This document shows, one piece after another, positions 26,831 through 34,636 of a stretch of 64,000 nucleotides of DNA (its first letter is position 1; the number at the start of each line of letters is the position of its first letter). Below the pieces are notes generated by a model, which saw only the letters and a program-made list of their open reading frames with translations, was not told the origin of the DNA and did no database searches. This DNA comes from an uncultured Maribacter sp. (GTDB lineage: Bacteria > Bacteroidota > Bacteroidia > Flavobacteriales > Flavobacteriaceae). The stretch is taken from NCBI GenBank assembly GCA_947498505.1, contig CANMKG010000002.1:620001-684000 (forward strand), in the 5' to 3' direction. A program made the position numbers and the translations under genes.

Positions 26831-27844
26831 TTAATTTTTAGTAGATTCTCGAATTATTAGTTTGTGTTTTAAAATAATGGAATTAGCGGATTCAATATTT
26901 ATGTTCCCTTTTAAATGATTAATAATACTTTGTCCCGCCAATACCCCCATTTTGTAACCAGGGTATTCTATTGTTGACAATGTTGGGTTTACTACAGTGG
27001 AAATAGGATCGTTGTTAAATCCAACAATTTTAATGTCTTTAGGAATTTTATAGCCAATATTTTGTAATGCTTTTACACAGTGCGCTGCTAAGGTGTCACC
27101 AGAAATAAAAATACCATCAACTTTTTTTTTGGCATTTTTAACAAATTCAATGACTTTTTCAACATTTTCAGGCTTTAAATTATGCTCAAGGCAATTAGAT
27201 TCATAAAAAACATGTTTATGAGCTTTCAAAGCTTTTTCGTATCCATTTTTTCTGTCAATGTATACATTTCGTTTAAAATCGCCACCTACATGAACTATAT
27301 TTTTACAACCCTGATCTATTAAATGTTTAGTGGCTTCATATGCAGCCGATTCATTGTCTATTGCTATTATAGGACAATTTGGAATATCAAATATTCTGTC
27401 AAAAAATAAGAGTGGAATTTTTTGGTCTATATATCGCATAAAGTGATTATAGTTATCCGTTTCGTATGCTATGGACGCAAGTAGCGCATCAACACCACTA
27501 TCATATAACGTTTTAGCATTTAGGATTTCTTTATCTTTTGATTCTAATGACTGACTTATAATAAGGTTGTAACCATTATCATTGGCTATTTTTTCAATTC
27601 CTGACAAAACCGAAGACACAAAATAGGAGTTTAGTTTAGGGACTATAACACCTATTGTATTAGATTTTTGTTTGCTAAGGTTCGAGGCAAACTTGTTAGT
27701 TCTGTAACCAACTTCTTCTGCTTTAGCTAAAACCTTTTTTTTTGTTTTAGAGCTTATTGAAGGATGATTATTTAAACTTCTACTAACGGTAGCAGAAGAA
27801 ATATTTAAACTTTTTGCTAAATCATAAATAGTAATTTTTTTCAT
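26831..27844 (-). CDS. LacI family transcriptional regulator
   Basis: About 337 residues from MKKITIYDLAKSLNISSATVSRSLNNHP (start ATG 27844). The N-terminal helix-turn-helix and hinge (residues 1-60) are followed by a periplasmic-binding-protein-like sensor domain (NTIGVIVPKL, ALLASIAYE, IIAIDNESAAYEA, GFNNDPISTVVNPTLSTI). The upstream ATG at 27865 is excluded because the predicted transcription start lies near 27861. The perfect operator at 27981 suggests that it controls the divergent Gfo/Idh-TRAP operon, probably responding to a uronate or an intermediate. It may also control itself through TGCAA-CT-TTGCA at 27853. Confidence 0.92.
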   Translation of the reverse strand: MKKITIYDLAKSLNISSATVSRSLNNHPSISSKTKKKVLAKAEEVGYRTNKFASNLSKQKSNTIGVIVPKLNSYFVSSVLSGIEKIANDNGYNLIISQSLESKDKEILNAKTLYDSGVDALLASIAYETDNYNHFMRYIDQKIPLLFFDRIFDIPNCPIIAIDNESAAYEATKHLIDQGCKNIVHVGGDFKRNVYIDRKNGYEKALKAHKHVFYESNCLEHNLKPENVEKVIEFVKNAKKKVDGIFISGDTLAAHCVKALQNIGYKIPKDIKIVGFNNDPISTVVNPTLSTIEYPGYKMGVLAGQSIINHLKGNINIESANSIILKHKLIIRESTKN

Positions 27845-27852
27845 ATTGACAG

Positions 27853-27864
27853 TGCAACTTTGCA
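27853..27864 (-). promoter_or_regulatory. Palindrome TGCAA-CT-TTGCA at lacI transcription start
   Basis: A 5-2-5 inverted repeat covers the predicted start of lacI transcription (about 27861). A repressor bound here would block transcription, so it may be an autoregulatory site. The centre lacks the CG of classical LacI operators, which lowers confidence. Confidence 0.3.
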
Positions 27865-27867
27865 TTG

Positions 27868-27898
27868 CAAAATTACGTAAGATTACATATTAATCAAA
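27868..27898 (-). promoter_or_regulatory. Bacteroidota promoter of lacI
   Basis: On the minus strand TTTG (27898-27895) is followed after exactly 19 bases by TAATTTTG (27875-27868), an exact match to the TTTG-N19-TAnnTTTG consensus of the primary sigma factor in Bacteroidota. This would drive lacI and probably thuA and the uxu genes. Confidence 0.7.
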
Positions 27899-27980
27899 AA
27901 AAAACTCGTTATTTTAGTAATTATTTACTTATTTTTACTCATTCTTATGTTATAATTAGTTTTTTTGTATAATAAAATAA

Positions 27981-27994
27981 CGCAATCGATTGCG
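27981..27994 (+). promoter_or_regulatory. LacI-family operator CGCAATCGATTGCG
   Basis: A perfect 14-bp palindrome with a central CG, typical of LacI/PurR-type operators, lies in the 226-base gap between the LacI gene and the divergent operon, 76 bases before the ATG at 28071. Its location beside a LacI gene makes this a strong assignment. Confidence 0.8.
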
Positions 27995-28070
27995 CAAAAT
28001 AACTATTGAATATGTGGGGAATAAAAACTTTAATAATTCTAATATTTTCAAAAAAATAATCTGACAAAAT

Positions 28071-29447
28071 ATGAAAAGAAGAAATTTTATTAACAAAACT
28101 TTGTTAGGAACGGCTGCGACCGTTGGTTTTCCATCCATAGTGCCTGCCAATGTTTTAGGAAAAAATGCGCCAAGTAATAAAATAAATATTGGGCAAATTG
28201 GATGTGGTAGAATTGCTCGTAGCCATGATATCCATGATACCATTCGTTTTGATCAAACAAGGTTTATTGGAGTGTGTGATGTTGACTCTAAGAGAGCGGC
28301 AGATGCAAAGCAATTAGTAGATTCATATTACCAAGAAAAAACGGGTAAGAAAAAGTACGTGAATGCAAAAGTGTACGAGGATTATCGAGAAATGCTCTTA
28401 AATAAAGATATTGATGCTGTCGTAATTAGTACTCCAGACCATTGGCATTCGCAACCAGCAATGGAAGCAGCTTTGGCTGGTAAGGATATCTATTTACAAA
28501 AGCCTACTTCTTTAACTGTCCAAGAAGGACAACAATTAAGAGCAGTTGTTAAAAAAACAGGAGCAATACTTCAAGTAGGAACGCAGCAAAGAGCTATGCC
28601 ACAATTTCGTATTGCAGCTGAGTTGGTGAGAAATGGGCGTATTGGAAAGGTACATACGGTAAAAATAGGTTTACCAGGAGATCCAGCTGGTCCGGAAGCT
28701 CCAGAAATGCCTATACCTTCTAATTTGAATTTTGATATGTGGTTAGGCTCAACTCCAGATGTGCCTTATACTGAGATAGGTGTTCATCCTCAAGATGGAT
28801 ATAGTAGACCAGGATGGTTAAGACAAAGAAATTATGGAGCTGGAATGATTACGGGTTGGGGACAACACCATTATGATTCTGCAGCTTGGGGATTGAATAC
28901 AGAATTGAGCGGACCTAAATCGGTTGAAGCTTTAGCTGAATTTCCAAAATCAGGGTTATGGAATGTTCATGGAGATTTTTTTGTTAAACATGAATATGAT
29001 AATGATGTAACTGTTTATACCAGTGGTGGATATACAAACGGTATTAAATATATTGGAGACAAAGGTTGGATTTTTGTTTCTCGAGGAGCGTATACTGCAT
29101 CGGCAAGTGATCCTGTTAGCAAGGAAAAAAGTAGTAGAGCATTAAATGCTTCTAATCCAAAAATTTTGGAATCTGTTATTGGTGAAAATGAGACGCACTT
29201 GTATAAAATAGATGATCAACATGGTAATTGGTTAGATTGTATAAAATCTAGAAAAGAACCAATATCCCCAATTGAGAAAGGACATAAAGCTTGTGTTATA
29301 TGTTTGATAAGCGATATTGCTATGCAGTTTGATAGAAAGTTAGAATGGGATCCAATAAACGAGGTGTTTGTTAATGACAATGAGGCAAATGCAATGTTGG
29401 CTCGTGAGCAACGCAAGCCTTATGGAACAAATTATGTAGCAGGGTAG
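28071..29447 (+). CDS. Tat-exported Gfo/Idh/MocA oxidoreductase
   Basis: The 458-residue protein starts with a Tat-like signal, MKRRNFINKTLLGTAATVGF, so it should be exported folded with its NAD(P) cofactor. The Rossmann part has INIGQIGCGRIARSHDI, DAVVISTPDHWH and YLQKPTSLTVQEG, where Gln replaces the Glu of the usual EKP motif. The C-terminal half carries GAGMITGWGQHHYDSAAWGL, as in the family substrate-binding domain. It is the first gene of the LacI-controlled plus-strand operon. Exported members of this family in Bacteroidota work on oxidised or keto sugars; the substrate here is unknown. Confidence 0.88.
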   Translation: MKRRNFINKTLLGTAATVGFPSIVPANVLGKNAPSNKINIGQIGCGRIARSHDIHDTIRFDQTRFIGVCDVDSKRAADAKQLVDSYYQEKTGKKKYVNAKVYEDYREMLLNKDIDAVVISTPDHWHSQPAMEAALAGKDIYLQKPTSLTVQEGQQLRAVVKKTGAILQVGTQQRAMPQFRIAAELVRNGRIGKVHTVKIGLPGDPAGPEAPEMPIPSNLNFDMWLGSTPDVPYTEIGVHPQDGYSRPGWLRQRNYGAGMITGWGQHHYDSAAWGLNTELSGPKSVEALAEFPKSGLWNVHGDFFVKHEYDNDVTVYTSGGYTNGIKYIGDKGWIFVSRGAYTASASDPVSKEKSSRALNASNPKILESVIGENETHLYKIDDQHGNWLDCIKSRKEPISPIEKGHKACVICLISDIAMQFDRKLEWDPINEVFVNDNEANAMLAREQRKPYGTNYVAG

Positions 29448-29485
29448 TCTGTATTTAGGTAGTTTTTTTGAATAAAAATGAATAA

Positions 29486-30853
29486 ATGAAATTTAAAATA
29501 GTATTACCAATTCTTTGCTTATGCTTCTCCTGTGGTCAAGAGAAAAAAGTAGAGAAAGAGATTTCTGAAGATAAAAAAGTAAAACTAATAACATTAGATC
29601 CTGGTCATTTTCATGCTGCATTGGTGCACAAAAAAATGTATGCTGAGGTAGATTCTACAATATATGTATTTGCTCCGGAAGGCCCTGAAGTAAAAAGTTT
29701 TTTGAGTAAAATCGACTCTTATAACACAAGGGAAGAGAGTCCATCAAAATGGGAGGTGAATTCAGAACTTAGCAATGATTATTTAGAACAAATGATAGCT
29801 AAGAAGCCTGGGAATGTTATGATTGTGGCTGGAAAAAACTCAAAAAAAATAGATTACATTCTAGAAGCTGTTAAATCTGGTTTGAATGTCTATGCGGATA
29901 AACCTTTGGTAATTTCGCCTAGCGGGCTAAAGAAATTAAAAAAAGCCTATGAAATTGCCAAAGAAAATAACGTTTTGATATATGATATCATGACAGAACG
30001 TTTTGAGGCAACAACCAAATTACAAAAACAACTTTCTAAAATATCTAATATCTTCGGTGATATTGTTGAGGGTACTGTAGATGAACCTGCAATTAGCAAA
30101 GAAAGCGTGCACCACTTTTTTAAGTATGTAAGCGGGCAGCCATTAATAAGACCTTCATGGTTTTTCGACGTAAACGAAGAAGGTGAAGGTATTGTGGATG
30201 TTACTACACATTTAGTTGACTTGGTGCAATGGGAAGTTTTTCCGAATCAAGTCATTGATACCAATAATGTTAAAATGATATCTGCCAAAAGGTGGCCTAC
30301 CATAATGAGTTTACCTGAATTTTCCAAGGTAACGGGTTTAGAGGCGTTTCCTTCTTTTTTAGATAAAGATATTATTGACGGGAAATTACATGTATACTGT
30401 AACGGAGAAATGAACTATAGTATTAATGGAAAACATGCTAAGGTATCTGTAACATGGAATTATCAAGCTCCAGAGGGGACAGGTGATACGCATTATAGTA
30501 TTATGAGAGGCACAAAAAGTAATCTGGAGATAAAACAAGGAGCTGCTGAAGATTATAAACCAACGTTGTACGTGAAATCCAAAGGAAACAATTTTACAGA
30601 AGATGAATTGGTTACAGAAGTTAATAAAATCTATAAAAGTGGGAGTGTAGAAATGGTTTCTGACGGAGTGTGGAAAGTTAATATTCCTCAAAAGTTTAAA
30701 ATAGGGCATGAGGCGCATTTTGGACAAGTAACTGAAAACTTCTTAAAATACCTTAAACAAGGTGAACTTCCAGAATGGGAACAACCCAATATTATTGCTA
30801 AGTATTATACTACGATGGAGGGTTATAAAATGGCAAAAAGTAATATTGAATGA
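29486..30853 (+). CDS. Lipoprotein Gfo/Idh/MocA-like putative oxidoreductase
   Basis: The 455-residue protein has a lipoprotein signal (CLCFSCGQEKK, Cys16). The Rossmann region opens with KLITLDPGHFHAALV instead of a glycine-rich GxGxxG loop, then ADKPLVISPSGLK takes the place of EKP. Residues from about 300 match the 'putative oxidoreductase C-terminal' domain type. It is probably anchored at the periplasmic face or the cell surface. Its stop overlaps the next SDR start (ATGA at 30850), indicating coupling. With the Tat-exported paralogue before it, it suggests a two-step extracytoplasmic sugar modification. Confidence 0.85.
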   Translation: MKFKIVLPILCLCFSCGQEKKVEKEISEDKKVKLITLDPGHFHAALVHKKMYAEVDSTIYVFAPEGPEVKSFLSKIDSYNTREESPSKWEVNSELSNDYLEQMIAKKPGNVMIVAGKNSKKIDYILEAVKSGLNVYADKPLVISPSGLKKLKKAYEIAKENNVLIYDIMTERFEATTKLQKQLSKISNIFGDIVEGTVDEPAISKESVHHFFKYVSGQPLIRPSWFFDVNEEGEGIVDVTTHLVDLVQWEVFPNQVIDTNNVKMISAKRWPTIMSLPEFSKVTGLEAFPSFLDKDIIDGKLHVYCNGEMNYSINGKHAKVSVTWNYQAPEGTGDTHYSIMRGTKSNLEIKQGAAEDYKPTLYVKSKGNNFTEDELVTEVNKIYKSGSVEMVSDGVWKVNIPQKFKIGHEAHFGQVTENFLKYLKQGELPEWEQPNIIAKYYTTMEGYKMAKSNIE

Positions 30854-31668
30854 ATGACTCGTTTTCTGTAAAAGATAAGATATATGCCCTTTCTGGAGGG
30901 ACTGGTACCTTAGGAGGGTCAATAGCTGGCTATTTGGTAGGCGAGGGAGCAAAAGTAATTTTACTAGGACGCTCTTCTGATAAGCTGTTCGCCAAAAAGG
31001 AACAGTTAAATTTAATTTCTAAGGATAGTACTTTTACTTTTAAAGTAGACGTTCTAAATGAGGAAGCATTGCATGAGGTAAAAGAAAAAATCGTTAAAAA
31101 CTTCAGTAAATTAGACGGTCTTGTAAATCTTGCTGGAGGCAATATTCCCGGGGCTACTTTAACCGCTCATCAGAATATATACGATATTAAAATTTCGGAT
31201 ACGCAAAAAGTTTTAGACATAAATTTATATGGTACTGTTGTACCTACTATAGTCTTAAGTGATATTATGGTTAGTCAAAGTTACGGTTCTATAATCAATA
31301 TATCTTCCATGGCATCTAAGCAAGCAATTTCAAGAGTTTTGGGTTATTCCATGGCGAAAGCGGGTGTTGATATTTTTACACAGTGGATGGCCAACGAAAT
31401 GGCATCAAAGTTTACAGATAAAATTAGAGTTAATGCTATTGCTCCTGGGTTTTTTATTGGAAACCAAAACAGAAAACTATTAACAAATGAGAATGGCACT
31501 TATACAAACCGTGGCAAAAAAATAATTGAGAATACACCTATGGCACGTTTTGGTAACGCATCTGAACTTAATGGAATGGTACACTATTTGTTAAGCGATG
31601 CTTCAAGTTTTGTTACTGGTAGTGTGTTTAATGTTGATGGTGGATTTAGCTCTTTTTCAGGAGTTTGA
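30850..31668 (+). CDS. SDR oxidoreductase, paralogue of the UxuB-like enzyme
   Basis: The 272-residue protein has SGGTGTLG at 15-22, NLAGG near 93-97, ISSM near 151-154 and the catalytic YSMAK (Tyr166, Lys170). It resembles the SDR at 24983 over its whole length, sharing RVNAIAPGFFIG and the GGFS-FSGV C-terminal end. There is no signal peptide, so it is cytoplasmic although it is co-transcribed with two exported oxidoreductases. It may reduce another keto-uronate such as tagaturonate, or duplicate the fructuronate step under a different promoter. The TRAP genes follow after 132 bases. Confidence 0.85.
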   Translation: MNDSFSVKDKIYALSGGTGTLGGSIAGYLVGEGAKVILLGRSSDKLFAKKEQLNLISKDSTFTFKVDVLNEEALHEVKEKIVKNFSKLDGLVNLAGGNIPGATLTAHQNIYDIKISDTQKVLDINLYGTVVPTIVLSDIMVSQSYGSIINISSMASKQAISRVLGYSMAKAGVDIFTQWMANEMASKFTDKIRVNAIAPGFFIGNQNRKLLTNENGTYTNRGKKIIENTPMARFGNASELNGMVHYLLSDASSFVTGSVFNVDGGFSSFSGV

Positions 31669-31800
31669 TAAGGAAAAATGGTAGGTTTGATGCTGTTGAA
31701 TTAAGGTGAAAAAATTGTTGGTAATGCATAATTAGTTAAGTTTATTCAATTAAAAAGTAACTTTTTGCATTTTGGAATAAGCTAAAGATTAAAAAAGGAA

Positions 31801-32811
31801 ATGAAATTTTTTGTTGAGAAGAAAAACATAAGTTTTAAAAGAGACAGTATAATTCTACTGTTGATGCTATGTTTATTAGTGGGGAGTTCTTGTTCGGAGT
31901 ATTCGGGTAAAAAAACGCTTTATTTTGCGCATTCTCTTCCTACCTCTCACCCAGTACACAAAGGTATTTTGGTAATGAAACAATCCTTAGAAGAAAAGTC
32001 TGAAGGTAAGTTGCAAATCAAAATTTTTCCTGATGGCCAACTAGGTACTGAACGTGAGGTATTAGAATTATTGCAAATAGGTAGTGTTGCTTTAACCAAA
32101 GTTAGCGCTGCATCTATGTCTAATTTTGCGCCAGAATACCAAGTAACTAGTATACCATATTTGTTTAGGGATAGAAAACATTTGTTTAGTACTTTGGAAG
32201 GACCCGTTGGTAAGAAATTGTTGGAAAGCGGATCTGAATATTTGTTGAGAGGATTATGTTTTTATGATGCTGGAGCGAGAAGCTTTTATGCAAAGAAAAA
32301 ACCTGTTGAGAATCCTACTGATTTAAAAGGGATGAAAATTAGAACAATGAATGATCAAATGTCTGTAGATATGGTAAATACTTTGGGAGGGTCAGCAACT
32401 CCAATGGCTTATGGGGAACTTTATACTGCTTTACAGCAAAACGTGGTTGATGGAGCAGAAAATAATATACCCTCCTTCGTGACATCTAATCATTACGAAG
32501 TATGTAAATATTATACTTTTGATGAACATACCATGGTGCCCGATGTGGTTGTGGTTGGGACTAAATTTTGGAATCAGTTGAATGAAACCGAGAAAGGTTG
32601 GCTTCAAGAAGCCGCCAATGAAAGTGTTGAGCAACAAAAGATATATTGGAAAGAAACGGTTGAGGAAAATATGAAGGTATTAAAAAAGGAAAATGTGAAA
32701 TTTTTCTATCCTGATAAGACAATGTTTTCTAAAAAGTCCACACCGCTTTTAGATAAAATGAAGAAGGACCCTAAAATGCGCGAGGTGATAAAAAAAATTC
32801 AAGCAAACTAA
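31801..32811 (+). CDS. TRAP transporter substrate-binding lipoprotein (DctP type)
   Basis: The 336-residue DctP-family binding protein has an unusually anchored form: a long N-terminus with lipobox LLVGSSCSEYSG (Cys31). Family motifs are AHSLPTSHPVHKG, DGQLGTEREVLELLQ, GARSFYAKKKPVENPTDLKGMKIRTM and DGAENNIPSFV. The Arg in KIRTM is the usual salt-bridge partner for the substrate carboxylate, so the ligand is an organic acid; the neighbouring uronate genes point to a hexuronate or an oxidised sugar. It starts a tight operon with the two membrane subunits (1-bp overlap with the next). Confidence 0.92.
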   Translation: MKFFVEKKNISFKRDSIILLLMLCLLVGSSCSEYSGKKTLYFAHSLPTSHPVHKGILVMKQSLEEKSEGKLQIKIFPDGQLGTEREVLELLQIGSVALTKVSAASMSNFAPEYQVTSIPYLFRDRKHLFSTLEGPVGKKLLESGSEYLLRGLCFYDAGARSFYAKKKPVENPTDLKGMKIRTMNDQMSVDMVNTLGGSATPMAYGELYTALQQNVVDGAENNIPSFVTSNHYEVCKYYTFDEHTMVPDVVVVGTKFWNQLNETEKGWLQEAANESVEQQKIYWKETVEENMKVLKKENVKFFYPDKTMFSKKSTPLLDKMKKDPKMREVIKKIQAN

Positions 32812-33281
32812 TGCAAAAAATATACAACATACTTAATAAAGGTATAGAAACATTATTGGTAATCATATTCGGTTTGTTAATAATAGATGTTGTTTGGCAA
32901 GTAGTCTCTAGATATATAATTGGACAATCTAGCTCGTTTACAGAAGAGTTCGCGCGATTTGCACTAATATGGCTTACGGTGCTAGGAGCGGCGTATATCA
33001 ATGGTCAAAAGGATGGGCATTTATCCATGGATTTTTTGTTGTCTAAATTAAGTGAAGAAAAAAAAATAGGAAGGCAAAAAGTTATTCAGATACTTATGGC
33101 GGCTTTCTCATTAATTGTAATGGTAATTGGAGGGGGTAATCTTGTATATACCACAATAAGCTTAGGTCAAACTTCGTCAGCACTACATGTGCCGCTAGGT
33201 TATGTATATGCTATTGTCCCAATATGCGGAGTAATCATTATTTTCTTTTCATTATACAATATCAAAAAATTAAATTTTTAG
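32811..33281 (+). CDS. TRAP transporter small permease (DctQ type)
   Basis: This 156-residue membrane protein has four hydrophobic helices (about 14-36, 50-68, 93-113 and 127-148) and the DctQ pattern RYIIGQSSSFTEEFARFALIW followed by GAAYINGQKDGHLSMDF. It is the small membrane subunit that joins with DctM to form the inner-membrane, ion-driven TRAP carrier. The start overlaps the last base of the binding-protein gene, and the DctM gene begins 3 bases after its stop. Confidence 0.92.
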   Translation: MQKIYNILNKGIETLLVIIFGLLIIDVVWQVVSRYIIGQSSSFTEEFARFALIWLTVLGAAYINGQKDGHLSMDFLLSKLSEEKKIGRQKVIQILMAAFSLIVMVIGGGNLVYTTISLGQTSSALHVPLGYVYAIVPICGVIIIFFSLYNIKKLNF

Positions 33282-33284
33282 TAG

Positions 33285-34595
33285 ATGAGCATTGAATTAA
33301 TAAGTGTAATAGTTCTTTTTTTAAGCTTTGCGTGTCTTTTGGCTTACGGGGTTCCTGTGGCTTATTCCATAGGTATTTCAACCACTATTGTTTTAATCAT
33401 TAACATTGCATTTTTACCATCAATCACAACTGCATGTCAAAGAATGACTACTGGGATTGATAATTTCGCATTGTTAGCTATTCCGTTTTTTATTCTGGCA
33501 GGAGAAATAATGAATAGAGGAGGTGTTGCCAGACGGTTAATTGATTTTGCTAAATCGCTTATAGGAAGCTTTCCAGGGGGGTTAGCATATGTTAATATTA
33601 TTTCAGCGATGCTTTTTGGAGCAATTTCTGGTTCTGCAATTGCAGCTGCATCCGCAATAGGAAGTACATTAACTGATAAAATGGAGTCTGAAGGTTATCC
33701 AAGAGAGTTTAGCGCTGCGGTTAATATTAGTTCCTCTACAACGGGTCTTTTAATTCCACCTAGTAATGTGCTTATAATTTTTGCTCTTGCAAGTGGAGGT
33801 TCTGCTTCAGTGGCAGCATTATTTATTGCGGGTTATATTCCAGGAATACTAGTTGGATTAGCCATAATGCTTATGGTTTATATCTATGCAAAGCGGAAAG
33901 GACTTCCAAGAGCAGAGCGAGTAAGTTTTAAAAAACTTTGGAACGATTTTAAAAATGCTATTTTAAGCTTAACCTTATTGATTATTGTTGTTGGAGGTAT
34001 TGTTGCAGGAATTTTTACAGCTACAGAGGCGGCCGCTATAGCCGTGGTATATGCAGCCATACTTGGTTTTTGGAATAAAGAATTAAAAATTGCTGACATT
34101 AAGCAAATTTTATTGAAAAGTGCAAAAACCACTGCAATTGTAATGTTTTTAATTGCTACTTCAATGGCAATGTCTTGGCTTTTTTCTTTTGAAGGTATAC
34201 CGCAAATGTTGACAGGTCTATTAGTAGATTCTGTAAATAACCCAATATTGGTATTTTTGATTATAAACCTTATTCTACTTGTTGTAGGTACTTTTATGGA
34301 TATGACTCCTGCAGTGCTCATATTTACACCAATATTTTTACCTGTTGCAATGGCTCTTGGTATGCATCCAGTGCAGTTCGGGATGATAATTGTTTTAAAT
34401 TTATGCATAGGAGTCTGTACTCCACCAGTTGGTACATTATTGTTTGTTGGCAGTGGAGTTGCAAAAGTTCCCGTAACAAAAGTTATTAAACCTTTATTAC
34501 CATTATTAATTGCTATGGTAGTTGTTCTTTTTATGATAACTTATTTTTCAGAAATTTCTTTGTGGTTACCACGCTTTTTTGGATTAATAGATTAA
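33285..34595 (+). CDS. TRAP transporter large permease (DctM type)
   Basis: The 436-residue inner-membrane protein has about 12 helices and DctM landmarks: DNFALLAIPFFILAGEIMNRGG, FGAISGSAIAAASAIGS, SSTTGLLIPPSNVLIIFA and TFMDMTPAVLIFTPIFLPV. It carries out sodium- or proton-coupled uptake of the acid delivered by the lipoprotein at 31801. Its end overlaps in sequence with a possible upstream extension of the next gene, but the real start of that gene lies at 34637. Confidence 0.93.
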   Translation: MSIELISVIVLFLSFACLLAYGVPVAYSIGISTTIVLIINIAFLPSITTACQRMTTGIDNFALLAIPFFILAGEIMNRGGVARRLIDFAKSLIGSFPGGLAYVNIISAMLFGAISGSAIAAASAIGSTLTDKMESEGYPREFSAAVNISSSTTGLLIPPSNVLIIFALASGGSASVAALFIAGYIPGILVGLAIMLMVYIYAKRKGLPRAERVSFKKLWNDFKNAILSLTLLIIVVGGIVAGIFTATEAAAIAVVYAAILGFWNKELKIADIKQILLKSAKTTAIVMFLIATSMAMSWLFSFEGIPQMLTGLLVDSVNNPILVFLIINLILLVVGTFMDMTPAVLIFTPIFLPVAMALGMHPVQFGMIIVLNLCIGVCTPPVGTLLFVGSGVAKVPVTKVIKPLLPLLIAMVVVLFMITYFSEISLWLPRFFGLID

Positions 34596-34636
34596 CTTGT
34601 TATTTTAGAAAAGTTACAACATTGTATATACCCTTT

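Noticed and set aside
33884-34408. Long open frame of 174 codons opposite the DctM gene
   Set aside because: DctM is a clear family member over its full length; the antisense frame has no recognisable domain and comes from the composition of a hydrophobic gene.
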